DNA from: Okeania sp. SIO2C9
GTDB lineage: Bacteria; Cyanobacteriota; Cyanobacteriia; Cyanobacteriales; Microcoleaceae
Direction: 5' to 3'
Length of the DNA: 64,000 nt
Assembly (NCBI RefSeq): GCF_010672455.1
Contig: NZ_JAAHGO010000041.1
Coordinates: 1 to 64,000, forward strand
The position numbers and the translations under genes are program-made. The notes under the pieces were generated by a model. That model saw only the letters and a program-made list of their open reading frames with translations, ran no database searches and was not told the DNA's origin. Each line of letters starts with the position of its first letter. Position 1 is the stretch's first letter. This document shows, piece by piece, positions 62,001 through 64,000 of the stretch.

Positions 62001-64000
62001 AACGAACAGAACTTCCTGTTGCCAGTATTTTAGATAACCATCGACTATTGAGCGATTTGCATCTCAATTCCATAACCGTCAGTCAATTAGTAGTTGAAGC
62101 TGCCCGCAGTTTAAATTTATCTCCTCCCATAGCACCAACAGATTATGCAGATGCCACAGTTGCTGACATTGCCCAAGCATTAGAAGAACTTTCTAGTATT
62201 GGTGAAACTCACTCTGTTGAGCAACTGCCTTCAGGAGTAGATTCCTGGATACGGACATTTACTGTTGAGTTGGTAGAGTCGCCTTTAGAAGTCAAAAGTC
62301 AAAAGCGAGTGTGTAATTCTGAGGTCTCCTCAGAATGTAAGACACACTCAAGACAGTCAAAAGTAAAAATTAAAGACATTGATTCTAATTGGCAAGTTAT
62401 TGCTCCTGCTAACTACCCTTTAAATCTTCTATTATCAGAAGCATTTAGTCAACTTGAAGGTAATGGTGTTATCATTTGTCTTCCTCCAACATTAAATATT
62501 CAGGACTTACGCACCGGCACTAAATCAAGTGAGGGCGAATGCCATTCGCCCCTACAGATGGCGTTTTCAAGGTTAATTTGCGTAAGTCCTGATATTGAAG
62601 AACAAATTGAGCTTTTATTAACAGGAGCTAAAAATTTATTAGCTAAAGCAGAAGAGGAAAAATCAAAGCAACATAGTTTTATCTTAATACAACATGGTAG
62701 TGGTGGAGCGTCCTTTGCTCGGACATTCTATCTAGAAAACCCCAAGATTACAACTTGTGTAATTGATGTTCCCATAGATCATCCTCAAGCAGTTGAGTGG
62801 ATTATTACTGAAGCCTCTTCAACCTCTGGGTATTCTGAATCCTATTATGATGTTGAAGGAAAAAGGCGATCGCCTGTTCTCCGTTTGTTACCTATTCCTT
62901 CAGAGGAAAACGACGAATTAACCCTAACTTCAGAAGATATCTTATTAGTTACAGGGGGTGGTAAGGGAATTGCTGCCGAATGTGCTTTATCTATCGCTCA
63001 AGAAACAGGAGTTCGTCTAGCATTGTTAGGACGTTCTCAACTCGAAACTGATGCCGAACTAGCAACTAATCTCAACCGGATGACTAATGCTGGTATTCAG
63101 GTGAAATACTTATCAGTGGATGTTACCGATAGTCAAGCAGTGAAAAGTGCAGTAAACCAAATCGAAACAGATTGGGGTCACATCACCGCTATTATCCACG
63201 GTGCGGGAGTCAATAAACCGAAACTAATTAAAAATCTCGATCGCCAAGACTGCTTAGATACTTTAGCACCTAAAGTTCATGGTCTGCAAAACCTATTCGC
63301 AGCAATTAATTCCGAGTATCTGAGACTATCAGTTACTTTTGGTTCAATTATTGCCCGGACGGGTTTACCAGGAGAAGCAGATTACGCTCTCGCTAACGAA
63401 TGGCTCGCTCATCTGACAGAACAATTCCAAACCCAAAACCCCCTCTGTCGCTGTCTGAATTTAGATTGGTCAGTTTGGTCTGGTGCAGGTATGGGAGAAC
63501 GTTTAGGTCGAATCGATACTTTGATGCAACAAGGGATTACAGCAATTCCCCCAGATCGAGGAATTACTATTCTGCGTCGTCTGATAGCTCAATCGTTACC
63601 AACCACTTCTGTTGTTGTAACAGGTCGCTTTGGAGAACCTCCCACCCTCAAAGTTGAACAGCCGGAACTTCCTTTCAGTCGGTTCCTGGAACAAACTAGA
63701 GTCTATTATCCTGGAGTAGAGTTAGTAGTAGATGCAGAACTCTCAACAAGCAGTGACCTTTACCTAGACGATCACGTTTACCAAGGAGAACGAATTTTTC
63801 CTGGGGTGATAGGGCTGGAAGCTATGGCGCAGGTAGCAACGGCATTACATCCTTTAATGAGTGTGGATAAAGCCTGTGTTCAACCTTCTGAGTCAGATAT
63901 CTATCCCCCCCAACCCCCCTTAGTAAGGGAAGATAAAAAATCATTCAGATTTGAAAACATTCAGTTTAATCGACCAGTTGTTGTTCCTGAAGGTGAAACA
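59003..64000 (+). CDS. pksE: Enediyne-type iterative polyketide synthase PKSE (partial, C-terminus beyond window)
   Basis: Open from ATG at 59003 to the window end, 1666 codons. The KS domain (about 1-460) has C212 (DGACSSS), H345 (EGHGTGT) and H385 (NIGHTKAAAG). The AT domain (about 570-860) has S656 (GHSLGEL) and H758. An ACP around 1023 has SDLHLNSITVSQLV, the PKSE-type ACP signature with S1023 for phosphopantetheine. The KR domain has VTGGGKGIAAE at about 1316 and Y1461. The DH domain has LDDHVYQGERIFPGVIGLEA with H1591. This is the order of enediyne PKSEs, whose last domain, a PPTase, would follow. The family makes a linear polyene from malonyl units that becomes the warhead. Five dispersed repeats are read in frame. 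Confidence 0.93.
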   Translation, partial: MKPAIAIVGMACRYPDARSPVELWENVLAQRRAFRRIPTERLSLDDYFSTDKSTPDCTYGAEAALIEGYEFDRVDFRVVGSTFRSADLVHWLALDIAAQALADAGFAEGENLPRETTGVLLGNTLTGEFSRANSLRLRWPYVRRVVETQLIQQGISLEERLAFLKDLESKYKEPFPEIGEESLAGNLSNTIAGRICNHFDLKGGGYSIDGACSSSLLAVANACSALMTEDLDVAIAGGVDLSLDPFELVGFAKVGALATQEMRVYDARSAGFIPGEGCGFVVLMRYGDAIVQQRRIYGVIRGWGISSDGNGGITRPEVEGQLLAIKRAYRRAGFGIDTLGYFEGHGTGTSVGDATELQVLSRARLAAEAALSPAAISSIKANIGHTKAAAGIAGIIKATMALHTQILPPTTGCDQPHPSLQVENSPLKVLKEGQAWSEDVPLRAGVSAMGFGGINTHIVLEGNSSIRRHKLTPKERQLITTPQDAELILLAAKNTEELEQKVKHLLEIAPRLSRAEVGDLAAELASNLDISLPVRAAIVASHPQEFTTHLETLLNKIQNSQFKIHNSSGVFLGIDGKNPRIGFLFPGQASPVYLNAGVWSRRFPFLQELYAKANLPTVEDTKSTAIAQPAIVTSSTVGLRVLNQLGIVADVAVGHSLGELSALHWAGIFDETALVRIAKMRGKIMAELSNPTGKMASIGAGEQEVKALLNGRVVAIAGLNSPYQTIVSGEPIGISNIVAKAQAKGLKNFTLPVSHAFHSPLVAAVAPPLADYLAQEDFHPLQGKVVSTITGTYLEETADLRSLLVQQVTLPVQFMEAVTTAAKDLDLFIEVGPGQILSRLVSDLVDVPTISLDASGNSLKGLLKAAAAAFTLGVPINHQALFAGRFTRPFNLDWQPQFFVNPCELAPVSQSTGNRQQATGNRQQATGNRQQGNTNTSSYDRFEYNKSRQQATGNRQQGNINTSSYDRLEYNSRAEIDNPQQLNVINSSSKIDCVRQLVAQRTELPVASILDNHRLLSDLHLNSITVSQLVVEAARSLNLSPPIAPTDYADATVADIAQALEELSSIGETHSVEQLPSGVDSWIRTFTVELVESPLEVKSQKRVCNSEVSSECKTHSRQSKVKIKDIDSNWQVIAPANYPLNLLLSEAFSQLEGNGVIICLPPTLNIQDLRTGTKSSEGECHSPLQMAFSRLICVSPDIEEQIELLLTGAKNLLAKAEEEKSKQHSFILIQHGSGGASFARTFYLENPKITTCVIDVPIDHPQAVEWIITEASSTSGYSESYYDVEGKRRSPVLRLLPIPSEENDELTLTSEDILLVTGGGKGIAAECALSIAQETGVRLALLGRSQLETDAELATNLNRMTNAGIQVKYLSVDVTDSQAVKSAVNQIETDWGHITAIIHGAGVNKPKLIKNLDRQDCLDTLAPKVHGLQNLFAAINSEYLRLSVTFGSIIARTGLPGEADYALANEWLAHLTEQFQTQNPLCRCLNLDWSVWSGAGMGERLGRIDTLMQQGITAIPPDRGITILRRLIAQSLPTTSVVVTGRFGEPPTLKVEQPELPFSRFLEQTRVYYPGVELVVDAELSTSSDLYLDDHVYQGERIFPGVIGLEAMAQVATALHPLMSVDKACVQPSESDIYPPQPPLVREDKKSFRFENIQFNRPVVVPEGET
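60660..60705 (+). repeat. AAAATTCACAATTC repeat in the PKSE KS-AT linker
   Basis: Tandem AAAATTCAAAATTCACAATTC sequence encodes NKIQNSQFKIHNSS at about residues 555-568, a region rich in Asn/Gln unlike the rest. This simple repeat type is common in intergenic cyanobacterial DNA. Confidence 0.6.
61734..61918 (+). repeat. AGGCAAC heptamer array and duplicated unit in the PKSE AT-ACP linker
   Basis: The heptamer AGGCAAC, seen outside genes at 15654-15714, is repeated about eight times at 61737-61796 and again at about 61851-61875, and is read as TGNRQQATGNRQQ. Around it a unit ending GGGAAATAYTAACACC...GAGTATAACA occurs twice (encoding TNTSSYDRFEYN and INTSSYDRLEYN). The frame stays open throughout. 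Confidence 0.9.
62288..62360 (+). repeat. CTCAGAAT palindromic repeat inside PKSE
   Basis: About 70 bp, apparently identical to the reverse complement of 34190-34260 at the gshB end. It encodes a Ser/Lys/Cys-rich stretch (KSQKRVCNSEVSSECKTHS) at about residues 1097-1117, between the ACP and the KR region. Confidence 0.9.
62501..62592 (+). repeat. AGGACTTACGCA MITE inside PKSE
   Basis: A complete element with ends CAGGACTTACGCA and TGCGTAAGTCCTGA and a GAGGGCGAATGCCATTCGCCC core. It is read in frame as about 31 residues (QDLRTGTKSSEGECH...FSRLICVSP). The same ends flank the transposase remnant at 15.2 kb and the MITE at 19588-19705. Confidence 0.9.

Overview
The window looks like a low-GC, repeat-laden chromosome of a filamentous cyanobacterium, of the Trichodesmium/Okeania/Moorena kind. 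The evidence is frequent GCGATCGC (HIP1) octamers, cyanobacterial protein families (DUF4079, DUF1997, a cyanobacteriochrome GAF, WD40-linked kinase-like proteins, PEP-CTERM exoproteins), and gaps of 0.3-2 kb between genes filled with several families of small inverted-repeat elements (MITEs), tandem heptamers and decayed transposases. No tRNA, rRNA or CRISPR array was seen. The genus is inference; no marker gene fixes it.

Layout. 0-1.5 kb: 3' end of a group II intron, then repeats. 1.5-11 kb: ankyrin protein, DUF4079, DUF1997, SDR protein, lysozyme-like protein, an intact TnpB element, RlaP-type nucleotidyltransferase. 11.8-15.2 kb: nadB and a nicotinamidase-like hydrolase. 16.5-25.6 kb: a minus-strand gene run that looks like one uncharacterised pathway (enolase-superfamily enzyme, methyltransferase, 2-hydroxyacid-dehydrogenase-like protein, HpcH/HpaI aldolase, DRE-TIM aldolase, MmgE/PrpD protein, a truncated PhyH dioxygenase, FAD oxidoreductase, intact PhyH dioxygenase). 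26-28.6 kb: a nadA fragment and intact nadC. 30-31.8 kb: a K+ channel gene broken by nested MITEs, then a single-domain DXCF cyanobacteriochrome. 32.9-35.6 kb: Gfo/Idh/MocA oxidoreductase, gshB, glutaredoxin. 35.9-48.5 kb: an orphan 515-aa protein, hflX, a TnpB pseudogene, a HEAT protein, a pseudokinase-WD40 fusion, and a STAND/NB-ARC-TPR protein.

50.5-64 kb holds the most striking content: a cyanobacterial version of the conserved enediyne warhead cassette. It has UnbL/E3 (DUF1702), UnbV/E4 (FG-GAP plus ASPIC/UnbV), UnbU/E5 (membrane protein) and the iterative enediyne polyketide synthase PKSE, which runs off the window end within its DH domain. The thioesterase and the PKSE phosphopantetheinyl transferase domain would lie beyond the window. 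Two features are unusual. First, three PEP-CTERM genes sit between E4 and E5; they arose by tandem duplication of a unit that includes the 3' end of E4, and decayed E4 tails remain between them. Second, the PKSE reading frame has absorbed several of the genome's intergenic repeats in frame, mostly in its linkers.

The minus-strand pathway lies between two direct 71-bp copies of the nicotinamidase 5' region, with NAD-synthesis genes on both sides (nadB and nicotinamidase left; nadA remnant and nadC right). This suggests an island that entered or rearranged an older NAD-gene neighbourhood.
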